Below, in pieces: positions 47,571 through 57,764 of a DNA stretch of 64,000 nucleotides. Every line of letters begins with the position of its first letter. The stretch's first letter is position 1. Origin of the DNA: Dipteris shenzhenensis (taxonomy: Eukaryota > Polypodiophyta > Polypodiopsida > Gleicheniales); NCBI GenBank assembly GCA_047967505.1, contig CM106541.1. One strand, 5' to 3'. The notes beneath the pieces were generated by a model. The model made no database searches and had not been told where the DNA came from. It saw only the letters and a list, made by a program, of their open reading frames with translations. A program made the translations under genes and the position numbers.

Positions 47571-47632
47571 GGTTGTATATTGTACTTTACTTGTATGTAT
47601 CTAAATTCTTCATTATCTTTTCTTGTAGGATT

Positions 47633-50600
47633 ATGGAGCAATCAACTAATGTGGTGGCTATCCTAAATGACTCTGAGATCAGAGAATGGGTTTCTGATGT
47701 TACTTTGAATTTCAAAGGAAAGGAATATAGCCCCAATGGCTTTTGTAAGTGGACTCGATATCACATGGGCAGAAGAGCTTGGTTTCTTCATCAAAAGGAA
47801 AAGAGACTCTTTCTACTTATGTCAAAAAGGGAGTTCAATGGTGTTGAAGATCCATGGGATGCTACTTTCTTCAAAAAAGATATGACTTCAAGCCTTGTGG
47901 TAGGCATAATGATAGAGCCAAAAGAGACCTTTGTGGATATTTTTACAAAGAGTTCAGATCCTGAAGTTGGCGGTATTCATTTTGTTGTGTCAAGGAGAGA
48001 CTCAAAGACCTTTGTGATGCCTCCTCCTGGACCATCAAAGTTTCCAGAGCTGCAAAGTGCATTGGAAACTCTTTCATATACTTGGGAGCAATTTCCTAGT
48101 GTGGTGACAAAAAGGATGCATGCAAAGATAATGTTTGAGTACTTTCAGGATGCACAATATGCTCCTCATATTCAAGGATCTTCACATGAAGGAGATCAAA
48201 AAGCTCAGACTTCGATCTAGGGACAAGAAGAACATGCACACTGTCACAAACGTGTAGAACATGAGCACAAACTTCTAGAGCAAGAAATGGTGGATGTAAC
48301 TAAGGATGATGAAACACAAGCCTTGAGTGCATGGGAATTTAAAAAAATTAAAGAAGATCAAGGTCGATCCACTGCAGTTATGCTAGAAGCTCTTGCTAGC
48401 AAACCACGACGTGAAATGCAAAAGGCTAGTACTGCAAGAGCCATGGTTCCAAGCAGTAAAAAAAGACATCGTCCCACTGTAGAGAGAGATAATGTGGATG
48501 AAAAACAGTTAAAAGAAGAGAAAGATGAAGAAGACTCAAAACCCGAGGCTGAAGATGATGAGGATGAACTCACATCAATCAAAAATCTTAATCTGCGTCT
48601 TAATGAAGCAGTTACAGATGATGATGTGGGATATTGATATATCCTATGCAATGCAAATATACGATGCTTTGAGAGATAATAAGAAACCTATGGCAAGCAA
48701 TGTGGTCTTGCACCCAATAATGTTTTGTCCAACCAAAAATAGTTTTCTGGATCAAATAACATTTACAGGGCCTACACATTTTGAGGAAACCTTCAGTTGA
48801 TTCTTTAAAGACACTCTTAAAAATATTCCACATGAACAAGGCGAAGAGGCACAAGGTGAGAATATGCTAAAGGAAGCAAAGAAGGAATTCCTCCTTCATT
48901 GCAGATTCCAACCCATTGATGGTCAACATTGGGCTTATGCTTGTAATCAGATCACAAGGGAAGCAAAGGAGGTCAAAAGAATCACTCTAGAACAATTTGC
49001 AAAGATAAGTTCATTCCATTATTATCCTGCAACAATCTATATATTCAAGCATGAGATCAAGTATTTGATTGAGTCCGAAAGACTTAATCATTATGTCCAT
49101 GGAAAGTGTAAGATATCCTCAACATCAGAGGTCTTACGGAAGGCAAGGGTTATATGGACAACATTTGGTTCTCCAAATCCTGATTTGAAGCGAAAGGTCA
49201 CAAAAGCAGACGCCGACACACTCACGAACTTCTATACTTCTTTGAGTGCAGTTGTGCCTAGGGAACTCAAGAGCGAGAAGAAAGTATGACAAGCCTCAAG
49301 GTGGTGAGGGACATATATGCTGACTCCACTTCTATCATATTTCGTCCTGTTGAAGTGTTCAATGAGATGCTTGAAATGTGCATTGCTTGTGAGCGTGGAC
49401 AGTTGACCTATGAAGCTCCTTTTTTTAACTCCAGAAAGTCAAAGGTAATGGATAAGAAGGAGTTGACGGCAAGGATGTGGAGGCCTATAAAGTACTTACC
49501 TGACAAGTATGCATCCATGGCAGCACAAAAAATTTTAAAGAAAGAATGGTTTTTTGGAAAAAAAGACAAAGACCACTGCATGGAAGAATGCATCAATGTA
49601 TAGGTGAGGCGTGATGCAGTGCATAGTGCCATTAAGTATTTGCTGTCAGAGAAACAAATTCCACTTACTCATTGTAACATTGACTATAATGTGGTGAAGC
49701 ATATAGCTTCTTTGTCAACACCCAAGATAAAGCTATGGGCAAATAGGTGGATTAAAAAGGATGAAGATGGGTCAGAAATAGTAACCTCTTATATGAGAAA
49801 AGAAATCCCACAATAGGTGGTTGCACATGTGGAAAGATTAATCAGCGAGATAAGGATGCCGACAGATATGCACCAAAGCTTTCAATTCAATGTAGAGGTT
49901 ACGGCAAAGTCTGGAAAGCTTGTGAACTTCAGGGGAGTCTTAGAAGATGACTTCTTCAAGAATGAGTCAGCATGGGATAAGCCACAACTATTCTTTATCA
50001 ATGAAGTTTCTAGTGATGATATCCATAACTTCATTGATAGAATAATATATACCACCATTAGCAAAGTGGCAATTTGCAACATTGTCATTTTTGTTGATAA
50101 AAAAGACAAAGAAACCATGCAGGTTACTCTAGAGCGAGCATATTCATCAGATTTGAAGATCTATAGTGGTGTTTATGCAGCGAAGAGAGCCAAGAGAGAA
50201 TGTGGCATAGCGATTCAATCTCTTGAATCATTCTTTTTGTGTATGCGGAGTCCCAACCCTGATCACTCCTTACAAAAGAACATAAGAGGGAATTCAAATA
50301 ATTTGAGATTGATGCTAGAAGAGCAAGATATTCCCAGGTCCATACATTATCAAAAAAACAACTATGGAAGTCTTGCAAAAAGTGGGAGTCTCTTGCTTAC
50401 CATGATGGAGAATTTGCTACTGGCAAGTTGGGAGGTCACCTTGTGTAGGATGGGATATTTATTTGAGGATCTCCTTAGAAAAGGCAACTCCACAAATATT
50501 ATTGAAAATAAGCATTTCATGGCTTATTTTCAGCTTCAAGCAGATCTAACCACAGGCTATGAAAAAGAGATAGACCACAAGGACACCGATGACATGGATG

Positions 50601-51138
50601 ATTACCTTGAAGATCATAATGTCCCAGTTGATGATGATGAAAAGATGGACTTACATGACCCGTTCAAAGAGAGGTTGGTGGATGAAGACAAACATGATGA
50701 TGCCTTCTTTGATAATCATGCCTCGCAGGGTTATGAAAAAAGGCCACTACGACAATACTTAGTGGTATGAACTCTCTATTAAGATTTAAATTTAAAGATA
50801 ATGAATCTAATCTCTCATATTTGTTTACAAGCAATAGAGGGAGAAGAAATGGATGAAGTCAATACAGAGGCACTCCCTTCTACTTCAACAATGCAACCAC
50901 CTCTAAATTTGATTGAAGAATCCCATGAGCACAAGAGCTTTAAAGACACCATGGAAAAGAAGAATGACCCCAAACATAGAAAACAAGCTATGACAGAGGA
51001 TACCGAGTCTACTCCGAAAGCACTACATATACTACAGAAGAAGTAGAGACTGAGTGTACATCTAGAGCACCACAACCTCCATTGGAAGCATCAGAAGAGT
51101 TGCCACAGTCTCCACTAGAAGCATCAGAAGAGTTGTGA
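47633..51138 (+). pseudogene. Large gene of unknown function in the giant transposon
   Basis: ATG 47633 follows a strong splice acceptor. The frame runs about 1,100 codons. The N-domain (MEQSTNVVAILNDSEIREWV ... FLHQKEKRLFLLM) precedes a charged, NLS-like middle (SSKKRHRPTVERDNVDEKQ) and acidic stretches (EDDEDE). The middle domain (LLHCRFQPIDGQHWAYACNQ; YIFKHEIKYLIESERLNHYV) precedes a C-half ending in very acidic segments (DTDDMDDYLEDHN). I recognise no family. Breaks: TAG at 48218, 49601 and 49814 (Gln-like contexts), TGA 48798, and two compensating frameshifts (about 48,630 and 49,283). A probable small intron (GT near 50765, AG 50830-50831) joins a last exon ending at TGA 51138 with two PLEASEEL repeats. 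Length, position opposite the transposase-like gene, and nuclear-type composition suggest an accessory transposition or DNA-binding protein. Confidence 0.6.
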
Positions 51139-51460
51139 TGCATGTATGATGTTGTGTTTGTATATATGCATGAGGAGCATATTCTCATGATGTTGTTTAC
51201 TCCATGAATATTATGGTTGACATTTATTTGTTGCAATATATGAATCATGGTGTAGTTTTTGTTGATTATACACCAATTTCTGACTTATTACTCAAGTGGC
51301 ATTTAGTCATGATATTTATATATTTATTTCATGCACACAATTTTATGATATGAATGTGTGATGATGTGATTATTAGGAAATATAACCTTCTGTGATGAGA
51401 ATTTTGATATGAATATGTGATGATGTAATATTTGTAATATATTTCATGGCAAAGTATCAA

Positions 51461-51575
51461 TTCCCAATGCTCCACTCACTTAAAGTATAGCATTCCCAAT
51501 GCTCTGCAAAATTTTATTCAGTTGGACAGTCTCCACTCACTTAAAGTAGAGCATTTCCAATGCTTCTCTCACTTT
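51461..51575. repeat. Direct repeats TTCCCAATGCTCCACTCACTTAAAG
   Basis: Two to three copies of TCCACTCACTTAAAGTA followed by AGCATT(C/T)CCAATGCT, just upstream of the small two-exon gene. Possibly promoter-proximal elements. Confidence 0.55.
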
Positions 51576-51817
51576 ATTCCAACCCTTATCCTTATCATAG
51601 CGAACACATCGTGCCTTAGTGCACTTGTAATCTTCCATCGTAGTCCTTCCACAAACACTCTCTTATTTCTTACATCCTAGTCCTTTTGATTAACTTGTAT
51701 TCATCTTTCACTTTACATCTTCCCTCACTTTCTATCACTCTTGAAGGAGGGGCAGCTCACTGTGCATCCCTCGCTATTGCTCCCTCACTCTCGTTCTCCC
51801 ACTTTCCCTCTAAGACA

Positions 51818-52274
51818 ATGACTAGTTACTACCCGACTTCATTTACTGAACTCAAATTCTATCTTAGATCTCTTTTGTATGGACCAATGAAGGGAAAATC
51901 ATTCGAGGAGGATATGTTACGCACATGGCTGCTTGATTTGAACTCAGCAGAAGAGGTGAATATCCTTAGCTTTCTTTTTTGCTTCTTTTAATCACATACT
52001 TCTTATGCGAATGAGTTAAATTTTCGTACAGGATATGGCAGTGGCTAGAAGCTGTATTGCAAAAAATGGTGAAGATGAGGAAAGCCAAGAGAGAAAAGAA
52101 GAGTTGTTGAATGCTTACAAGTCGATGGAAGATTCGAAACAAGTTGTGAGGAGAGTCTCTGAGGAGATTTGCGATGCCAGCCCTGGTTACGTATGGCCTG
52201 CAAGTTTAAAATCTACTTGTTTTCATGAAGCCAATGCCATAGTAGGCACTTTCGAGGACATATGCTCTCTCTAA
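51818..52274 (+). CDS. Small two-exon gene, intact, unknown function
   Basis: Exon 1 is 51818-51955 (ATG in AAGACAATGAC), exon 2 is 52032-52274. The 76-bp intron has GTGAAT...TTTCGTACAG borders and joins codons in phase 0 (GAG|GAT). The 126-residue product starts MTSYYPTSFTELKFYLRSLL, is helical and charged (EDEESQERKEELLNAYKSMEDSK) and ends FEDICSL, stop TAA. Unlike its neighbours it has no internal stop. It lies 0.56 kb from the right end of the giant transposon on the same strand as the large gene. No signal peptide or membrane segment is apparent. I do not recognise the family. Confidence 0.6.
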
Positions 52275-52479
52275 TGACTTAATAGTCAAGTGATGGAAAT
52301 TTAATTCCATAGAAATTTAAAGTAACTGTGAAATTTAATTCCATAGACTTATGTGTTTTCTAAAGTAACTGTAAGAGACAAAGATGACATCTTCTAGGCT
52401 GAGCTAATGGAAGGTGTTTTTTAACACCATATGGCTTTGAGTTATATGATCTACTTCTTGTACAAATGTGTCATGCTTT

Positions 52480-52770
52480 TTTTTAAATGTAATGTAGTTT
52501 TTTAAATGTACTCTAGTTTTTTTTCTAATTTGATTTTTTAAAATCTTACTTTTTGTCTCTTTTAACGACATGAAGTCCTCTTTTTTTAATGTACTCTAGT
52601 TTTAATAAATTTTTTCTAATTTGATTTTTTAAAATCTTACTTTTTGTCTCTTGTAACAACATGAAATCCTCTTTTTTTAATGTACTCTAGTTTTAATAAC
52701 ATGTCATGTCAATTTTTCTAATTTGCTTTTTTAAAATCTTACTTTTTGACTCAAAGTTTTGTTTTATAAG
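52480..52770. repeat. Right subterminal repeats
   Basis: Three copies of a unit of about 110 bp: TTTTTCTAATTTGATTTTTTAAAA, then TCTTACTTTTTGTCTCTT, then CATGAAGTCCTC and TTTAATGTACTCTAGTTTT. They lie just inside the right terminal inverted repeat, mirroring the repeats at the left end but with different sequence. Confidence 0.75.
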
Positions 52771-52779
52771 AGCCTCTTT

Positions 52780-52860
52780 TTTTGAAATGCTTTATCCAAA
52801 ATTATCTCACAAAACGAATTTGGACAGTGCACTAGTCCAAAATTAAAGAAATAGGTGTTT
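52780..52860 (-). repeat. Right terminal inverted repeat
   Basis: Reverse complement of the left end: 26 of 27 bp at 52834-52860. After an extra segment (AGTGCACTGTCC, a small palindrome) it continues TTTTGTGAGATAATTTTGGA. GGTGTTT is outermost, followed by target bases ACAATTAG. Confidence 0.88.
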
Positions 52861-52862
52861 AC

Positions 52863-52975
52863 AATTAGAGTTAAACAAGAATGTCCTTCATCACCCACGT
52901 TGTTTGTTAATGAGCTTGAGGTAGTCTTGCAGACACTAGGGGGTTGGATGCTCTCTTGCTAGCACTCTAATTTAG
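52863..52975 (+). pseudogene. LINE reverse transcriptase, continuation
   Basis: Directly after the transposon the frame gives VKQECPSSPTLF then NELEVVLQTL, the conserved block that follows the catalytic region in plant LINE RTs. It completes the codon cut at 25003. A TAG near 52969 and loss of similarity afterwards mark decay or a truncated end. Confidence 0.82.
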
Positions 52976-54717
52976 AAAAATTAAGTAGTCTATATGATGA
53001 AGGATATGCTAACCATTCATCTTGTCCTATTTTACATATTGAGTGCCTTTAGAAGACTAGACTCTATGTGCAAGGACATGCATTTAAATTTCAATTCAAG
53101 AAAGCTTTCCAACATGCTACATTCATTGGCCTCCTAAATGTAGCTATATTTTTTATTAAGACCAACAATTGTGTTTTCATCATCTAGTTGGATTAGCATG
53201 GCTGCCCATGCTACTCACTATTAGCCACTCAACTTTATCCACACCCATGCCTACTACCTCATCTAACTTTTCCAAGAACCCATTTTCTATAGACCAATTG
53301 TAAGGCCCTTGCTAGATGGAGAATATGGCAATGGATCTTTGAGTAATTATATGACTACCACAAAGAGCCTTCCATGTGCATTTAGTCATTCATTTGACTC
53401 CTTATGGTCATATGTGCCTATGTGTACTTTGCAGCATCTTGAACGTTTGAGATTCCTTCATCTTTCCTCATCATACATCTAGTATCCCCATCTAGCTACA
53501 CTTTTTTAAAATATTAGTGAGTACTCTTTTATGGGGTTTATAATTTTTTTAAATTTCCTTTCTTCAGTTGCAATATAGATTGATGCTTTTGGGGGGCCAT
53601 GCATATTGTAGTATTCTTGAGATCAGATTATGGAGTCGGCTACAAGTCGGCTATGGTTTGATCGATTATATAAGTCACACGGAGCTACATTCCAATGCCA
53701 TCCATTTCTGACCACACCTTTGCAGAGTTTGCACTGCATTGATCAGCATGGAGCATAGTCTGTGCATCTTGGCATTGTTCTGTCTTCTTTCAATATGTAA
53801 GTTTGGCACCATAATAATGTTTCAACTTGCAAAAGATTACCGCTCGATCGACTGTTAAAGCATTACAAGTGCTATGTTGCATGTGAAGCATGCATCCTGA
53901 ACACTATAGGATATAGCAATTTATTCAAAAACATCAAAATTAAACTATGTGAGCTTCTCCTCAACCCAAGGACATACCTAAATGAGATCATTATGCATGC
54001 GTTAATGGGCCTCCAATGTTGTGCTAAAGTGATGCATACCCATTTGAGGGCACGCTCCATAGCTTTTTTTTGATTTGTTGAAAACCAAAAGAGATTGAAA
54101 ATTTGGAATCCAAACGATTGGGACTAATGCATGGTGGTCTTAAAACATTGATAGTTGTTGGTATTGGTATCTAGATTCACCCTAAAATGAAAGGAGTTGG
54201 AAATGTGCAATTTGTGCATGTGAAAAGATACTTTAATAAATCCAACACTATTTACAATTTTGAATTGTTTCTTTTTCCATGTACTTGCTTTCTATATGGC
54301 TCATAAGCATGCCAAAGTTCATTGCATTTAATAATACATAGCACCAAACTCGATAGCATGCCCTTTGGCCTATTTGTGTTTTCAAGCATTTTAGGCCACA
54401 TTGCACTTGTTTGGGATATCCAATTCTGTTGACATGTATTGCCGGAGGGGGGAAAACCAGCAACTGTAATTTCGCTACTCCTGTGAAATTTGAATTTTCA
54501 CACCTCTCGCCCATCAAGTCTTGGAAGATTAAGTACCTGCAACCTACCCTCACCCTGCAAATGCCCTGGAAACTGCACGCACCTTGATGTGACCTTGCAT
54601 AAACTTTGGTTTGCCATTGTCTTCTTTCAGGTAAGTTGCCTTCTATTCTTTGCTTGCCTCACCAGCTAGCTTCTCTCTATTTTGGTTTGGCATTGTCGTC
54701 TTTCATTGATCGTCGCC
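52976..54717. other. Intergenic, nothing recognised
   Basis: No coding region with a recognisable motif. Short open frames on both strands (for example 53872-54060 and 54248-54553, minus) lack family features. Confidence 0.5.
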
Positions 54718-54900
54718 ATGGCAACATGCAACTTGCTATGGCTTACAAGAGAAGCAAACAGAGGCTGTGAGATAGAAAAGCTAAAAAGCTTGGTTAGGGC
54801 ACAAGGAAAAGAAGACTCCTTACAGAGCAGCAGCAGGAAACACTTGTTGCAGATGCACACATTCGATCATTGCCATCAGAGCGAAGAAAACGAGCTGTGA
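54718..54900 (+). CDS. Small hypothetical ORF with good start context
   Basis: ATG 54718 sits in CGTCGCCATGGCA, a strong plant start context. The 60-residue product MATCNLLWLTREANRGCEIEK ... ENEL is hydrophilic and unknown. It could be a first exon or a chance ORF; a neighbouring splice signal was not convincing. Confidence 0.2.
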   Translation: MATCNLLWLTREANRGCEIEKLKSLVRAQGKEDSLQSSSRKHLLQMHTFDHCHQSEENEL

Positions 54901-55111
54901 TGTCATGATTGGTGGTAGCATTCAAGGAAGCAACATCAAGCCATTTAGGTAAAGACCATTCTCGAGTCTTCACAAGATTTTGCCTACACTCTAAAGTTCA
55001 TAGAGTGACAACCCTACCAATACCTTGTATTTTTGTGCTGCCAAAACGTCTCCACTATTGCAATGACTTTTGCACTTAGTCTTTCTCTCCTTTTCTTGCA
55101 TTTTGTTGAAG

Positions 55112-55264
55112 CCCATAGACTACTCGGATCGGGATGATCAGGCATTGCTTCCACTCTTTGTGCATCTCTTGAGAGTTTCTCCAAATAACAAGGACATCTG
55201 TAGAAAGCAAACGGGATACAAGATGTTTGACGAGCACATCATACACATTCTTGATACAACGCAG
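55112..55264 (+). other. Isolated exon-like ORF
   Basis: A 51-codon phase-0 stretch bounded by TTTTGTTGAAG and CAG|GTAAGT, both good splice signals. It encodes PIDYSDRDDQALLPLF ... DEHIIHILDTTQ. No partner exon was found; the donor region is duplicated downstream (55255-55420), so this may be a gene fragment carried in a repeat. Confidence 0.35.
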
Positions 55265-55745
55265 GTAAGTGGTTGCCTAAACCATTCTGGTGCTTGTTTG
55301 TGATTGAGCTTTGGGATAGTTTACTTGTTTCATTTCTTGATACAATGCAAGTTACTGGCTGCCTAAACCATCCCAGTGGTTGTTTGTGATTGAGCTTTGG
55401 GATAGTTTACTAGGTTGAATGTGATTGTCCTAAACCAGCCTGGTGGTTGGAATATCATGCAACCATGTGGCTGGTTTAGATCAAACACCAGAACCAGCTG
55501 GCTTGGACTTAATGTGATTGTCCTAAGCTTGCTCGACGATTAAAACATCATGCAATCGTGGTTGGTCAGCTCAAGCACTAGTTATGTAATTGTCCTAAAC
55601 TAGCCTGATGGTTGGAATATCATGCAAGCGTGTGGCTGGTTCAGCTCAAAGACATCATAGCCAGGCTGGCTTGGACTTAATGTGATGTCCTAAACTAGCT
55701 GGGTGGTTGGTATATCATGCAGTCATGATTGGGTCAGCTCAAACA
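55255..55745. repeat. Tandem and interspersed short repeats
   Basis: A segment of about 95 bp (CTTGATACAACGCAGGTAAGT ... GATAGTTTACT) is duplicated at 55255 and 55335. It is followed by three versions of GGTGGTTGGAATATCATGCA with TGGCTGGTTCAGCTCAAA. Confidence 0.7.
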
Positions 55746-56180
55746 CTAGTTAAGGCTAGAGTAGGTAGGCACTGGCCAGAGGAGGTGGGCACTGGCAACA
55801 AAATGCATTTGTGTTAGTTTAGGATTACCTGCAACCCCCACAAAATATAACCTTTAGTAAATCCCAAACAACCATTGTGCTTGTTTCAGTAAATCCTAAA
55901 CAACCATCGTGCTTGTTTCAGTAAATCCCAAACAATGAAAAATGTAAATCCCAAAGAGTATACTAATCCCAAACAACCACCGAGCTTGTTTTAGTGACAA
56001 TGACTATGCATGAGGGACCATCTAACTCATAGGTCCAGATTAGCATTCAGTAGAAATCAGATTGTAATAACAATGACTGTGCATGAGGGACCATCTAATT
56101 CATAGGCTTAGATAAGCATTGAGCCGAAATTAAACTGTAATAATAATGACTTTGCATCTAGCTCACAAGCTTAGCAGTCT
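55745..56180. repeat. Dispersed repeat, copy 1
   Basis: TTAAGGCTAGAG ... AAAATGCATTTGTGTTAG ... GTAAATCCCAAACAACC ... GCATGAGGGACCATCTAA is repeated at 57160-57600. Within each copy GTAAATCCCAAAC and GTAATAACAATGACT phrases recur. Confidence 0.75.
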
Positions 56181-56645
56181 ATAATAACAATAATTTAGAA
56201 TGAGAACTAGCATTAAGCTAAGATAGACTATAAGAACATATCACACGGTTACAATTACATCTAATCGCATGTCATGAGTGAAGTAGTCATAAGAAAATAG
56301 AACCTTCAAATCCAACTAAATGCAACATTTTCAAATTATAAGGTCCAGCTGAGTGAAGCAATCATATCCAAGGATAAATGGCAAATTATTTCTTTAAAAT
56401 CGAAGTTATATAGAAAAAGCCAAATGTATAGTTAGCCCCTAAAGTAATATACCCACGTAGTATACAACCAAGTTTTACTCTTCTACATTTTGAAAAGAGA
56501 CCACCATCGTATCTAAGTATGGATAAAAACAAAGAAAATTTACTATTTATTTTTTTCAAAGAAGCTATTAAAAAGCCGACTGTATTAAAGGGGTGGTCAG
56601 CCCCTAAAAAAGTCTTGAGTAATATATATCCAAGATTCCAAGAGA

Positions 56646-56987
56646 CTAAGTCCAAGATCTTTGAAGGACTTTATATTTACGCAAGGATTCCAGGACACAG
56701 GCTTGACACTTCACACAATGGGAGCCTTTAGCAACATACTTCACAAACTCTGGGTTCTTATAGTATTGAAGGCCTTCCCACAGTTCCTCATGCAATATGA
56801 CCATCTTGTGAATGATACTCTTGGGAACTCCATGTTCCTCCTCTAAGTGATCAATCTCATCTATGACAATCTCGGGTTGTCGAGGGACCCCTTGCGAAAT
56901 GGCTTCATCAAGCTCAGGACGCAAGAAAAATATCATTGCCTCTGTGGCTTTCCGTCTCTGTTCCTCCACTATTCCTTCACTCGAGAC
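56646..56987 (-). other. Isolated exon-like ORF, minus strand
   Basis: Open from a possible acceptor TGTGACAG| at 56988 down to TAG 56646. It encodes VSSEGIVEEQRRKATEAM, a mixed helical region (PEIVIDEIDHLEEEHGVPKS) and a CxxC pair (HCVKCQAC). It reads like real coding sequence (acidic, balanced composition) but I do not recognise the family and see no partner exons. Confidence 0.35.
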
Positions 56988-57159
56988 CTGTCACATTTTA
57001 AAACTAGTTTGTTCTCCTGCTATCCAAGATGTAATTGTTCACATATTCTAATCTGTCAAATCAAGCTGTCTTGTGAGATCTTTGCCATCTTTGAAGACCC
57101 ATGTACTGATAGATTCCCCACACATTACATTGATGAATATGATAGGTTAGTTGTATGAT

Positions 57160-57562
57160 AGTTAAGGCTAGAGGACGTAGGCACTGGCAATAAAATGCAT
57201 TTTTGTTGTTGGTTTAGGATTAATTGCAACCCCCACAAAATATCACCTTTAGTAAATCCCAAACCACCACTACACTTGTTTTAGTAAATCCCAATCAATA
57301 AATCCCAAAAAAGGAAAAATATAAATCCCAAATAGTATACTAATCCCAAACAGTCACAGAGCTTGTTTTAGTGACAATGACCATGCATGAGGAACCGACT
57401 AATTCATAGGTTCAGATTAGCATTCCAGACTGTAATAACAATGATTGTGCATGAGGGACCATCTAATTCATAGGCTCTAATTAGCGCTCTAATTAGCATT
57501 GAGCCGGAATCAGACTGTAATAACAATGACTTTGCATGGAGGACCATTGAGATCACAAGCTT
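57160..57562. repeat. Dispersed repeat, copy 2
   Basis: Second copy of the 55745-56180 repeat, with internal rearrangements; TTAAGGCTAGAGGA starts it. It leads into the hairpin at 57563. Confidence 0.75.
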
Positions 57563-57662
57563 AGATTAGCATTCAGTCGGTGTATCAGGCTGTAATAACA
57601 ATAGTTTAGAATGAGGACTATTGTTGTTATTACAGCCTGATCAACCGACTCAATGCTTATCT
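57563..57662. repeat. Near-perfect hairpin, arms about 42 bp
   Basis: 57563-57603 and 57619-57662 are reverse complements with few mismatches (AGATTAGCATT, AGTCGGT and TATCAGGCTGTAATAACAATA against the other arm). The loop is 15 nt. The arm belongs to the dispersed repeat family, so it formed by an inverted duplication. Confidence 0.85.
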
Positions 57663-57764
57663 AATGTCCTGTTTTGACCTTTCCTTTCTTTAGTTGACTG
57701 TAATAACAATGACTTTGCATGAGGGGCCATCTAGTTCACAGGCCACCTAGATTAGCATGTTTTG

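Larger units (their letters stand above)
25004..52860. mobile_element. Giant TIR DNA transposon, 27.86 kb
   Basis: The ends are inverted repeats: 25004-25030 and 52834-52860 match at 26 of 27 positions (AAACACCTATTTC, one mismatch, TTAATTTTGGACT). After a roughly 20-bp indel, similarity continues inward (TTTTGTG ... TTTGGAYRAAGC). The element splits a LINE RT frame: left flank ends ATTACTAC, right flank starts ACAATTAG. Removing the element and AC (or TAC) restores ATT ACT ACA ATT in frame, into the conserved VKQxCPxSPTLF block. So boundaries and a 2-3 bp target duplication are supported by an internal control. Contents: subterminal repeats at both ends, a transposase-like gene on minus, a satellite array, G- and GA-rich blocks, and two plus-strand genes. 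Confidence 0.88.

Noticed and set aside
25004-52860. Two independent elements whose ends match by chance
   Set aside because: 26 of 27 matching bases, continued inner similarity and precise restoration of the LINE codon phase make coincidence very unlikely.
5526-52975. Genetic code with TAG read as Gln
   Set aside because: The affected frames also carry frameshifts and TGA at Arg sites, all belong to mobile or decayed DNA, and cytosine deamination explains both stop types.
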